This document shows, one piece after another, positions 35,715-44,702 of a stretch of DNA of 64,000 nucleotides. The first letter of the stretch is position 1. Each line of letters opens with the position of its first letter. Below the pieces are notes generated by a model, which searched no databases, was not told where the DNA came from, and worked only from the letters and a program-made list of their open reading frames with translations. Origin of the DNA: Polaribacter sp. Q13 (GTDB lineage Bacteria > Bacteroidota > Bacteroidia > Flavobacteriales > Flavobacteriaceae); contig NZ_CP074436.1 in NCBI RefSeq assembly GCF_016858305.2, positions 888,001 to 952,000 on the forward strand. The letters run 5' to 3'. The translations under genes were made by a program, and so were the position numbers.

Positions 35715-36881
35715 ATGAGTAAAAATTTATCAAATTCAGTATTATACTTAATGAGTATAGCTGCTGGACTTGTTGTAGCAAACCTCTATTACAACCAACC
35801 TCTTTTACACCAAATGACTTTAGAGTTTGGTGTTAGCGAATCTGCGATTAGCAAAGTTCCGTTAGCTACACAACTCGGATATGCTTTTGGCTTATTGTTT
35901 ATCATTCCTTTGGGTGATAAAGTTTCTAATAAAAAAATATTACAGTTCGATTTTGCTTTAATGATACTGTCACTTATTGCTGCATCAATATCAACCTCTT
36001 TATCTCTTCTTATTATAAGTAGTTTTTTTATTGGTTTTTCATCAGCATTACCACAATTATTTGTCCCTATGGTTGCGCAATTATCAGACGATAAAGGCAG
36101 AGGACGTGCCATTGGTATTGTAATGAGCGGATTGTTAATTGGTATTCTAGGAAGTCGTGTTATAAGTGGTGTTATCGGAAAATGGTATGGATGGCGATTT
36201 ATGTTTTCTGCCGCAACAGTACTCATGGTGTTGCTCTTTATTTTACTTCAATATAAATTGCCAAAAATAAAACCAAATTACAAAGGAAGTTATGGAAGTC
36301 TGTTAAAATCTATAGGACATTATTTTAAAACAGAACCTTCGTTACGATTGGCTGCTTTACGCGGTGGACTTGGTTTTGCGGGCTTAAGTGTTTTTTGGAC
36401 CACCTTTGTTTTTCTAATGGAAGACCATTTTAATTACGAAAGTGATATTGCCGGAGCCTTTGGCATCTTTGGTATTGTAGGAGCACTTGGAGCTACCGTT
36501 GTAGGCAAAATAAGTCATAGATATAAACAAAAACGGCTTATTATCTTCTCTTCGATATTATTAATGGTTTCCTGGTTAATTTTCCTTTTTTCTGGATATT
36601 CACTAATCGGTTTAGCGTTGGGAGTAATTATAGTAGATTTAGGAATGCAAGTATTACATATTACCAATCAAGTTACTATTTTTTCAAAGAATCCAGAAGC
36701 TAGAAATCGTGTGAATACAGTTTATATGGTCGGCTTTTTTATTGGTGGTGCAATCGGTACATTTTTAGGAGCTTTTGCTTGGGAACATTACGGTTGGAAA
36801 GGGGTTTCTGTTTTAGGATTATTCATATCAATATCCATTTTAATTGTTCAATTTATTTTTGAACCTAAAAAACAGATGTAG
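35715..36881 (+). CDS. MFS efflux-type transporter
   Basis: 388 residues with 12 predicted TM helices. MFS signature positions include IPLGDKVSNKKIL (loop 2-3, related to motif A, GxxxDrxgrr), DDKGRGRAIGIVMSGLLIGILGSRVISG (motif C-like antiporter pattern, split over TM4-5) and VVGKISHRYKQKR in loop 8-9. The overall length and pattern suggest a drug or metabolite exporter of the DHA1/YgaY type. Substrate unknown. The AraC relic just upstream suggests it lost a local regulator. Confidence 0.88.
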   Translation: MSKNLSNSVLYLMSIAAGLVVANLYYNQPLLHQMTLEFGVSESAISKVPLATQLGYAFGLLFIIPLGDKVSNKKILQFDFALMILSLIAASISTSLSLLIISSFFIGFSSALPQLFVPMVAQLSDDKGRGRAIGIVMSGLLIGILGSRVISGVIGKWYGWRFMFSAATVLMVLLFILLQYKLPKIKPNYKGSYGSLLKSIGHYFKTEPSLRLAALRGGLGFAGLSVFWTTFVFLMEDHFNYESDIAGAFGIFGIVGALGATVVGKISHRYKQKRLIIFSSILLMVSWLIFLFSGYSLIGLALGVIIVDLGMQVLHITNQVTIFSKNPEARNRVNTVYMVGFFIGGAIGTFLGAFAWEHYGWKGVSVLGLFISISILIVQFIFEPKKQM

Positions 36882-36918
36882 AGTTCTATAACCAAAAACA
36901 TTTAATTTACGATTGTCA

Positions 36919-38330
36919 GTTCAAGCGGAATCGAGAACTTGTATTATTACTTTAAAATTGAATGCTTTTGGGTTATGCTTCTCGACTCCGCTCGAAGACC
37001 ATTTTGTTACTTTTCTTGAATACCGTTTATTTAACAGGGTGTTCGAGCGCAGTCGAGAACTTGTATTATTCTTTAAAATTAATACTTATTGGGTATGCTT
37101 CTCGACACCGCTCGAAGACCGTTTGGTTATTCTTCTTAAATACCGTTTATTTATCAGGGAGTTCGAGCGGAGTCGAGAACTTGTATTATTTCTTTAAATT
37201 TAATGCTTATTGGTTATGCTTCTCGACTCCGCTCGAAGACCGTTTGGTTACTCTTCTTGAATACCATTTATTTAACAGGGTGTTCGAGCGCAGTCGAGAA
37301 CTTGTGTTGTTTCTTTAAATCTGAATACATTTTGATTTTGTTTCTCGACTCTGCTGGAAGACCGTTTGGTTACTCTTCTTAAATACCGTTTATTTAACAG
37401 GGTGTTCGAGCAACGTCGAGAACTTGTGTTGTTTCTTTAAATCTGAATACGTATTGACTTTCCTTCTCGACTCCGATCGAAGACCGTTTGGTTACTCTCC
37501 TTAAATACAGTTTATTTAACAGAGTGTTCGAGCGCAGTCGAGAATTGGTACTATTTCTTTGAATCTGAATACATATTGACTTTGCTTCTCGACTCCGCTC
37601 GAAGACCGTTTGGTTACTCTTCTTGAAAACAGTTTATTTAACAGGGTGTTCGAGCGGAGTCGAGAACTTGTATGATTTCTTTGAATTTAATGTTTATTGG
37701 GTATGCTTCTCGACTCCGCTCGAAGACCATTTTGTTACTTTTCTTTAATACCATTTATTTAACAGGGTGTTCGAGCGCAGTCGAGAACTTGTGTTGTTTC
37801 TATAAATCTGAATACGTATTGACTTTGCTTCTCGACTCCGATCGAAGACCATTTTGTTACTCTTATTAAATACAGTTTATTTAACAGGGTGTTCGAGCGG
37901 AGTCGAGAACTTGTATGATTTCTTTGAATCTGAATACATATTGACTTTGCTTCTCGACTCTGCTCGAAGACCGTTTGGTTACTCTTCTTGAATACAGTTT
38001 ATTTAACAGGGTGTTCGAGCGGAGTCGAGAACTTGTATGATTTCTTTGAATCTGAATACATATTGACTTTGCTTCTCGACTCCGCTCGAAGACCGTTTGG
38101 TTACTCTTCTTGAATACAGTTTATTTAACAGGGTGTTCGAGCGCAGTCGAGAACTTGTGTTGTTTCTTTAAATCTGAATACGTATTGACTTTGCTTCTCG
38201 ACTCCGATCGAAGACCGTTTTTGGAACTTTTCTTATATACCGTTTGTTTAACTGGGTGTTCGAGCGGAGTCGAGAACTTGTATGATTTCTTTAAATTTAA
38301 TGCTTATTGGGTATGCTTCTCGACTCCTAA
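36919..38330. repeat. tandem array of twelve ~122-bp palindrome-bearing units
   Basis: Left arms begin at 36919, 37041, 37161, 37282, 37404, 37526, 37648, 37769, 37891, 38013, 38135 and 38258, giving periods of 120-123 bp. Each unit has a left arm (TTCGAGCGGAGTCGAGA or the CGCAG variant) and a right arm (TCTCGACTCCGCTCGAA), inverted copies separated by roughly 40-45 bp on either side. The whole unit, not only the arms, is conserved. The first unit is diverged and the last truncated. Long open frames across it change register and are not genes. It is not CRISPR-like, because there are no unique spacers. Confidence 0.9.
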
Positions 38331-38351
38331 AAATAATACTAAAGCATAGCC

Positions 38352-39941
38352 TTACCTTCTTCTTCCTCCAGAATACGTCATCGCTTCACCTTTACCAAAT
38401 CCATAGCTAATACCTAAAGTAATAAAGCGACCACGTTGTGCAAAACTATAAGTTTCAAAAGTTTCTTGTGATACCAATTGTTCCGAAATTCTAGATACAA
38501 ACAAATCTCTAACTCCTAAATTTACAATGGCTTTTCCTTTAAATATTTTTTTACAAACACCTAAATCTAAATGTGTATATCCAATTACATATTGTGCACC
38601 CGTTTCTATGGTATAACTATCAGAAATTGGGTTTGTATAATCGGCTTTAAAAGTATAATCTGCTTGTTGAAAATTGGTGGCTGTTTTTTGGTCGCTATCA
38701 TTATCATCACCAGAAATAGTAGTATTTGTAAATTGAGAAGATTGGTCTTTCCCGAAAAAACTACCCAAAGCACTAAACAATAAAGTATGATCTTCATTAT
38801 TTTCAAACTGCTTCTTATAATTCAATTCATACTTGTATTTAGGGTTTGTAGCATCTGTAACCTCATTTCTTAACCAACTAGAAATTAGAGCATCATTAGC
38901 ATCAAAAGAGCTGAAAATTGTTTCAGAAGGTTGTTCCTCAATTTCATAGGCTACATTGGCAGATAAGGTAAGCACATTTAAGTCGTTAATATGATAATCG
39001 GTACCTAAAGTAAGGTTGTAAAACGTTTCGTCTCTGTATTCTGTTCCGTTACTAAAAATAACCTCATCATTAACTAAGTCTCTATTAATAGCTTCAGAAT
39101 CTTTTGGTAAAGACCTGTAACCAGCTCCTAATTGCGCAAATAAATTAAAACTTTCCGTTCTTCTATTCAAACTTAAACCAACACTATGATTATCTGGAAT
39201 TCCGGTGTTTACCGAAACAGAACCATTCCAACCTCTTTTTTCTTCTTTTTTAAGAATGATGTTTAAAATTCCGGCAGTTCCAGAAGCTTCATATTTAGCC
39301 GAAGGGTTTGTAATGATCTCGATACTCTCAATCATATCAGCAGTAATTGTACCCAATGCATTGCTAGATTCATCAGCTAAAACAGAAGGTTTTCCGTTGA
39401 TTAATATTTGTACTCCAGAACTTCCTCTAAGGCTAATTTCACCTTCAATATTTACATTTACAGAAGGCACATTATTTAGTACTTCTAAAGCACTTGCACC
39501 GGTACTACTAATATCAGCACCAACATTAAAAACACGTTTATCTAATTTAAAAACGGTTTTAGAAACTTCTCCTGTAATTACAACCTCATCTAATTTTTGA
39601 TTGTCTGGAACGAGTATAATTTTTCCTAAATCAGCCTTATTATTACTGATATTAAAAGTTTGAATATTTTTTGTTTCAAACCCCATAAAACTTACTTCTA
39701 AATAAAAATTGGAATTGGAGGTAGAAATACTAAATTTCCCTGAATCATCAGAGGTTGTACCTGCTATAATTTTCTTAGTTGTTTTATCATGAAGCACTAC
39801 CGTTGCATACGGAATTGCTTGTGAAGTAGCTTCTTCAATTAATTGTCCAGTAATTTGAATGTTTTTGTCTTGTGACAAAATAGCACTACTAGAAAATAAA
39901 AGAAACAGCATGGAAAATGTATGTTGAATAAAGGATTTCAT
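38352..39941 (-). CDS. TonB-dependent receptor-like protein with internally deleted barrel
   Basis: 529 residues from the Met at 39941 (MKSFIQHTFSMLFLLFSSSA); the longer frame adds 12 residues before the signal. Order: signal, carboxypeptidase-regulatory-like domain (about 25-110, ITGQLIEEATSQAIPYATVV), plug (about 120-230, VPSVNVNIEGEISLRGSSGVQILINGK split) and barrel strands. The family is usually near 800 residues. Here ETGAQYVIG jumps to a C-terminal segment (LGVCKKIFKGKAIVNLGVRDLF) normally ~250 residues further on. The frame stays open, so the protein may be made, but the barrel is probably incomplete. It abuts the tandem array. Confidence 0.75.
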   Translation of the reverse strand: MKSFIQHTFSMLFLLFSSSAILSQDKNIQITGQLIEEATSQAIPYATVVLHDKTTKKIIAGTTSDDSGKFSISTSNSNFYLEVSFMGFETKNIQTFNISNNKADLGKIILVPDNQKLDEVVITGEVSKTVFKLDKRVFNVGADISSTGASALEVLNNVPSVNVNIEGEISLRGSSGVQILINGKPSVLADESSNALGTITADMIESIEIITNPSAKYEASGTAGILNIILKKEEKRGWNGSVSVNTGIPDNHSVGLSLNRRTESFNLFAQLGAGYRSLPKDSEAINRDLVNDEVIFSNGTEYRDETFYNLTLGTDYHINDLNVLTLSANVAYEIEEQPSETIFSSFDANDALISSWLRNEVTDATNPKYKYELNYKKQFENNEDHTLLFSALGSFFGKDQSSQFTNTTISGDDNDSDQKTATNFQQADYTFKADYTNPISDSYTIETGAQYVIGYTHLDLGVCKKIFKGKAIVNLGVRDLFVSRISEQLVSQETFETYSFAQRGRFITLGISYGFGKGEAMTYSGGRRR

Positions 39942-40082
39942 CTGAATATATTTTATAATTTGATTTCGTTTTAGCAAAAAATGAATATAAGGCTAATTCA
40001 ATATATAACACCCCTTACTTTTATAAATGGAATCGTTTTAAAATCAAAAACAAAACATTTAACAAAAATTTCACAAATAGAA

Positions 40083-40109
40083 AAAACCTAGTCTTTAAAA
40101 CTAGGTTTT
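40083..40109 (-). terminator. terminator of the tolC-macAB-DUF1566 operon
   Basis: AAAACCTAG (40083-40091) pairs with CTAGGTTTT (40101-40109); the minus strand then runs into a T-tract. It lies 51 bp beyond the DUF1566 stop. Confidence 0.75.
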
Positions 40110-40160
40110 CTCATTGTAAAATTCACATTTACTATTAGTTACTTTTTTACTTCTTATTTT

Positions 40161-41495
40161 TTAATCTACATTTCTCACCAAACGTACATAGTTATAATAA
40201 CGTTCACCACCTTCTCCTGCAGGTCCGTTTTCATGTTTGGTATCAAATCTCACAGAACCTGCTCCGTGAAAATCTAAACCTTCTGCATTCACAGCTTTAC
40301 CAAAAGCTACGTACCATGCATAGTAATAAGGTTTTCCTTTTTGAAATCTTGCCGAAGTGCTTGTCCAAAAATAGGGATAATCTTTATCGCCATTCTCATT
40401 CTTTATTTCTGAAATATTAAATATTGGATCTATTGCTGGTCTATCTAATGAAGTATCTTTTGCCCCAGGTGCATAAGAATAATCTACAATACCTTGTAAT
40501 TCCTTTACATTTGGCAATCTCCAATCTGAGTGTCCTGCTAATTCTGATTCTTCAGCATATTTTAAAGAAAATTTCCAATCCAAACCTTTTTTACTATCAT
40601 TTTTAGCCCACATTAAACCAGTTGCATTATCTGTAATTGTTTGATTACCATTATCTGCAAAATCATTAATTCCATAAATACTACCACGCACTGCACGGAC
40701 ATGCTTTAGCATTGGGTTGCCAGTTGGTCTCTCTCCATTTCCTGGAGGTGGAGGTCTGTGTCCTGCTGTATTTTTTCCATCTTGTTCTCCATCTCTAGAT
40801 GGCGGCGCTTTTTGATCACTAGAACCTTGGTTATTAGCATCTCGTTTTCCCATTGGTGGCGGACCTTTGTGATCACCTCTACCTTCAGGAGTTTCTCCAG
40901 GATATGCTTTTATATGTCCAGTTGCATGGTTTACGCCAAAAGCAGCGGTATAACCACCTTCTTCGGTATGCCCAACATATTTTTCTATTGCCCAATATTG
41001 TTCGCTTTTATCTACACGCTCATTATTAACTAATGAAAAATAATTGGTATCTAAATAAGGCCAACCAGTACTAAAATCACTAATAGAATATAATTCTTTA
41101 AGTGTAGGCATTCTCCAATCATCATAACCACCTAATTCTAAATCTTCTACATAATCCTTTGCTCCTTGCCAATCAAAACCTTCTGTTGTTGGAATTTCTT
41201 GCCATGTCAATCCAGTGTTTAAATCTAAAATTGTTCCGTCTTCACTTTTTTGGAAAGACATTTCTTCACCTTTTAAATAGTTGGCATCTTGACCGTAAAG
41301 AGCATCACCTGGTGCTAAATCACTTAAAATTTCACCATCTTCGCCATAAGCTTTTACTTGTCCTGTTGCTATTTGTGTGTAATTGTAATTCTTATTTTGT
41401 TCTTTCTTTGACGTTTCCGTGTTTTTACAACTCATAAATACGAGGGCACAAACTGTAAAAGTCAGAACAGTATTTCTATTATGTATTATTTTCAT
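40161..41495 (-). CDS. DUF1566 (Lcl C-domain-like) lipoprotein
   Basis: 444 residues from the Met at 41495 (MKIIHNRNTVLTFTVCALVF, lipobox MSC); 33 upstream residues of the open frame lack signal character. Two DUF1566 domains share TGLTWQEI / TGLMWAKN, GYDDWRMPTLKEL / GHSDWRLPNVKEL and a YPYFWTSTSA tail. They are joined by a ~70-residue Pro/Gly/Lys-rich linker (KGPPPMGKRD, APPSRDGEQDGK, HRPPPPGNGERP). DUF1566 occurs at the end of Legionella collagen-like adhesin Lcl, so a surface adhesion or binding role is plausible. It begins 11 bp after the macB permease stop. Confidence 0.82.
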   Translation of the reverse strand: MKIIHNRNTVLTFTVCALVFMSCKNTETSKKEQNKNYNYTQIATGQVKAYGEDGEILSDLAPGDALYGQDANYLKGEEMSFQKSEDGTILDLNTGLTWQEIPTTEGFDWQGAKDYVEDLELGGYDDWRMPTLKELYSISDFSTGWPYLDTNYFSLVNNERVDKSEQYWAIEKYVGHTEEGGYTAAFGVNHATGHIKAYPGETPEGRGDHKGPPPMGKRDANNQGSSDQKAPPSRDGEQDGKNTAGHRPPPPGNGERPTGNPMLKHVRAVRGSIYGINDFADNGNQTITDNATGLMWAKNDSKKGLDWKFSLKYAEESELAGHSDWRLPNVKELQGIVDYSYAPGAKDTSLDRPAIDPIFNISEIKNENGDKDYPYFWTSTSARFQKGKPYYYAWYVAFGKAVNAEGLDFHGAGSVRFDTKHENGPAGEGGERYYNYVRLVRNVD

Positions 41496-41506
41496 TGTAT
41501 TATTTT

Positions 41507-42727
41507 TTACTCGTAACGTAATGCAGTAATTGGATCTAATGCTGATGCTTTTCTCGCAGGATACCATCCGAAGAAAATACCTGTTACAGCACACACTGCA
41601 AAAGAAATCACAATAGAATACAAAGCAACACTTGTTGGCCAGCCTAGAAATTGCTCAATAAATACGGAGGCTCCTAATCCTAGTAATACACCGAGTACCC
41701 CACCGGTAATACTAATTAAAATAGCTTCAATTAAAAATTGCATTAAAATATCTGCTCCTTTTGCGCCTACTGCCATACGCAAACCAATTTCTTTAGTTCT
41801 TTCTTTTACAGAAACATACATGATGTTCATAATACCAATACCCCCAATTAATAAAGAAATACTAGCAACTGCAACTAACAGAATGGTTAACATTTCTGTT
41901 GTAGAACTAAAGGTAGAAATCAATTCTTCCATAGAACGTACGCTAAAATCATCTTCCTCATCATCTAACAATTTATGTTCGGTACGTAATATATTACTTA
42001 TCTGTTCTACGGCATCTGGTGCATCATCTTCACTAATTGCCGATGCTATAATCTGGTTTAAGTGATCTATTGCTAGAATACGTTTTTGTACTGTCGTATA
42101 AGGAGCTATTACAACATCATCTTGATCTTGACCAAAAGTATTTTCTCCTTTTTCTTCTAATACACCAATTACTTTAAACGGAATATTATTAAAACGAATC
42201 ATTTGCCCTACCGGTTCTTGTCCATCAGGAAACACATTATCAACCACCGTTTGTCCAATTACTGCCACTTTAGAAGCCGATTTAACCTCAGCATCTGTAA
42301 ACATACTTCCACTTTGTAAACCAACCACTTTAATGTCTAAATATTCTGGGTTTACACCATAAATTGAAGAAGGCCAGTTGTTAGAGCCATTAATAATTTG
42401 TCCGTTACCATTAACTACAGGTGTGATGTAGCTAATTAAGTCCGACTGTGCTTTAATAGTTTCATAATTTGCAAGTGTTAACGTTTGTACATCTCCTCCA
42501 CTACCTCTTGCCGGACCTCTACTGTCTGCACCAGGCTGAATGGTAATCATATTAGAACCCATTGCAGAAATAGTAGTACGAATACTTTCTTTAGATCCTT
42601 CACCAATGGCTAGCATTGCAATTACCGAAGCTACTCCAATAATAATACCTAACATGGTTAATAAAGTTCTCGTTTTATTAAGAATGATAGCTTTTGTAGC
42701 AATTTTAAATAAATTTAATAGTCTCAT
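41507..42727 (-). CDS. macB: MacB-type ABC transporter permease
   Basis: 406 residues. TM1 (about 19-40), a periplasmic MacB-PCD domain (about 45-270, with PVNGNGQIINGSNNW-like strands) and three C-terminal TM helices form the FtsX/MacB permease with SLLIGGIGIMNIMYVSVKERTKEIGLR as signature (split at the family motif). In E. coli the ATPase and permease are one polypeptide; here they are separate genes, as is common in Bacteroidota. It drives export of a substrate (macrolide, peptide or lipid) from the periplasm. It starts 2 bp after the ATPase stop. Confidence 0.92.
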   Translation of the reverse strand: MRLLNLFKIATKAIILNKTRTLLTMLGIIIGVASVIAMLAIGEGSKESIRTTISAMGSNMITIQPGADSRGPARGSGGDVQTLTLANYETIKAQSDLISYITPVVNGNGQIINGSNNWPSSIYGVNPEYLDIKVVGLQSGSMFTDAEVKSASKVAVIGQTVVDNVFPDGQEPVGQMIRFNNIPFKVIGVLEEKGENTFGQDQDDVVIAPYTTVQKRILAIDHLNQIIASAISEDDAPDAVEQISNILRTEHKLLDDEEDDFSVRSMEELISTFSSTTEMLTILLVAVASISLLIGGIGIMNIMYVSVKERTKEIGLRMAVGAKGADILMQFLIEAILISITGGVLGVLLGLGASVFIEQFLGWPTSVALYSIVISFAVCAVTGIFFGWYPARKASALDPITALRYE

Positions 42728-42729
42728 AA

Positions 42730-43473
42730 TTAATCGTCTTGTTTAGGTAATTTTGCTAATTCATTTGCTGCAGATTGTATGTTATCATTTTTATAATCTT
42801 TAATAACATGCCCGTCTTTTAAAACAACCGTTCTACTACTAAAAGTAGCAATATCTGGTTCGTGCGTTACAAACGTAATGGTGATTCCCTTTTTATTCAA
42901 CTCTTGAAATAAAGACATAATTTCGTAAGAAGTTCTTGTGTCTAAATTTCCGGTAGCCTCATCTGCCAATATCATTACAGGATTGTTTACCAAAGATCTG
43001 GCAATAGCAACACGCTGTTGTTGTCCTCCTGAAAGTTGCGATGGCGTGTGATGCAATCGCTCACCCAAACCAACCATTTCTAACGCTTTTATAGCACGTT
43101 CTCTTCTTTCTTCCGTAGATACCTTGCTGTTGTATAATAAAGGTAATTCTACGTTTTCTATAGCAGAGGTTCTTGCTAATAAATTATATGATTGAAAAAT
43201 GAATCCTATTTTTTCATTTCTGATGGTTGCCAGTTCATTTCTGCTTAAATCTTTTACAGATACGCCATCAATTTCATACACACCAGATGTTGGCTGATCT
43301 AAACATCCTAAGATATTTAGCATGGTACTTTTACCAGATCCACTAGACCCCATAATGGTAACAAATTCGCCTTCTTTAATATCGAAAGAAATACCTCTTA
43401 ATGCATGAACCGTTTCGGTTCCCATGGTAAACTCACGTTTTAAATCTTGTATTTTAATGATTTCTTTACTCAT
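42730..43473 (-). CDS. MacB/LolD-type ABC transporter ATP-binding protein
   Basis: 247 residues. Walker [11 protein letters not shown]-loop [11 protein letters not shown], signature [15 protein letters not shown], Walker [11 protein letters not shown] with the LDT D-loop, and H-loop VTHEPD are all intact. It powers the MacB permease encoded directly downstream. The gene lies 6 bp after macA, so the operon is tightly packed. Confidence 0.93.
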   Translation of the reverse strand: MSKEIIKIQDLKREFTMGTETVHALRGISFDIKEGEFVTIMGSSGSGKSTMLNILGCLDQPTSGVYEIDGVSVKDLSRNELATIRNEKIGFIFQSYNLLARTSAIENVELPLLYNSKVSTEERRERAIKALEMVGLGERLHHTPSQLSGGQQQRVAIARSLVNNPVMILADEATGNLDTRTSYEIMSLFQELNKKGITITFVTHEPDIATFSSRTVVLKDGHVIKDYKNDNIQSAANELAKLPKQDD

Positions 43474-43479
43474 GGTTTC

Positions 43480-44691
43480 TTATTTTTTTCTGTTTCCTCC
43501 TGGACGTTGTGGCATAAAAGGACTTTCGCTTTTCTCTGCTGTACCTCCTGCTTCTGTTTTAGAAACACCTTGTAAACTGTACACCAATTTATCTCCTTTA
43601 TTTATCCCACTTAAAATTTGCACATTTACTCCATCACTAGCACCAAGAGTTACTGTTTTTGGTGTAATAGTTCCGTTTGCTTCTAACACCCAAAGAGCCG
43701 TTTCTTCTCTAGATCTTTGGCCATTGTTTGTTTCTTCTATTTGATGTTGAAGATTATAAGTTGCAAGGGTTCCTCTTTCTGGCTTAAAATTAATTGCTTT
43801 AGCTTCTGCTGTTAACACATCTTGTAATTCTAAAGTAAAAATAGAAATGGTTGCTGTTAAACCTGGTTTTAATTTTAAATCTGGATTATGTGCTTTAATA
43901 ACCACGGTATATGTAACTACATTCGAGGTTACTGTTGGATCTAAACGCACTTGAGTTACTTCTCCCTCAAAAGTTTCACCGATATACGCATCTACTGTAA
44001 ATTCTACTCTTTGCCCTTCTATTACTTGTCCTATATCTGCTTCATCAACATCTGCTTCTACTTGCATTTCTTTTAAATCTTGTGCAATGGTAAACAATGT
44101 TGGTGTACTTAAACTTGCTGCAACAGTCTGACCTTCATCAATAGCTCTAGATAAAACTACTCCGTTTATTGGCGAATAAATATTGGCGTATCCTAAATTT
44201 GTTCTGGCAGATTGTAAATCTGAATAACGTTGTGTTACGGTTCCTTTTGCAGTTTCATAATTAAAAGTTGCTTCATCAAAATCAGCTCTACTAATTACTT
44301 GATTGTCGTACAACGATTTTTGTCTGTCGTAAATCGTTTTCATGTAATTTCTCTGACTTACCGCATTGTCATAACTTGCTTGTGCTTGTATTTTAGAAGC
44401 ATTTAAATTCGTTTTATCTAACTCAGCAATTAGCTGTCCTTCTGTAACTACACTGTTATAATCTACGTATATTTTTTCTACAACTCCAGAAACTTGTGTC
44501 CCTACTTCTACTTGCGTAATTGGTTCTATCGTTCCGGTTGCGGTAACCATTGTGGTAACATCTGCTTTTTTTGCGACTACCGTTTTTGCTTCTATTATAA
44601 TGGCATCGTCGCCTTTCATAAAAGAGTATCCTACAATAGCCAATACAACGACTACAATGCTTATAATGATGATGTTTTTATTTTTTTTCAT
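43480..44691 (-). CDS. macA: MacA/HlyD-type periplasmic adaptor
   Basis: 403 residues. N-terminal TM anchor (about 5-24), biotinyl-lipoyl halves (TTMVTATGTIEPITQVEVGTQVSG, split; YSPINGVVLSRAIDEG), a coiled-coil hairpin (about 90-165) and beta-barrel/MP domains (DVDEADIGQVIEGQRVEF). It bridges the ABC transporter and TolC. It is followed by macB ATPase and permease genes and preceded by tolC. Confidence 0.92.
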   Translation of the reverse strand: MKKNKNIIIISIVVVVLAIVGYSFMKGDDAIIIEAKTVVAKKADVTTMVTATGTIEPITQVEVGTQVSGVVEKIYVDYNSVVTEGQLIAELDKTNLNASKIQAQASYDNAVSQRNYMKTIYDRQKSLYDNQVISRADFDEATFNYETAKGTVTQRYSDLQSARTNLGYANIYSPINGVVLSRAIDEGQTVAASLSTPTLFTIAQDLKEMQVEADVDEADIGQVIEGQRVEFTVDAYIGETFEGEVTQVRLDPTVTSNVVTYTVVIKAHNPDLKLKPGLTATISIFTLELQDVLTAEAKAINFKPERGTLATYNLQHQIEETNNGQRSREETALWVLEANGTITPKTVTLGASDGVNVQILSGINKGDKLVYSLQGVSKTEAGGTAEKSESPFMPQRPGGNRKK

Positions 44692-44702
44692 GGTGATTTA
44701 TA

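Noticed and set aside
36919..38330. CRISPR array
   Set aside because: Repeat and 'spacer' are equally conserved from unit to unit, the period is 122 bp, and no cas gene is present.
36913..38349. Several open reading frames of 65-118 codons across the tandem array
   Set aside because: They change frame with the 120-123-bp period, read through palindromic arms, and repeat the same low-information peptide; the repeats explain them fully.
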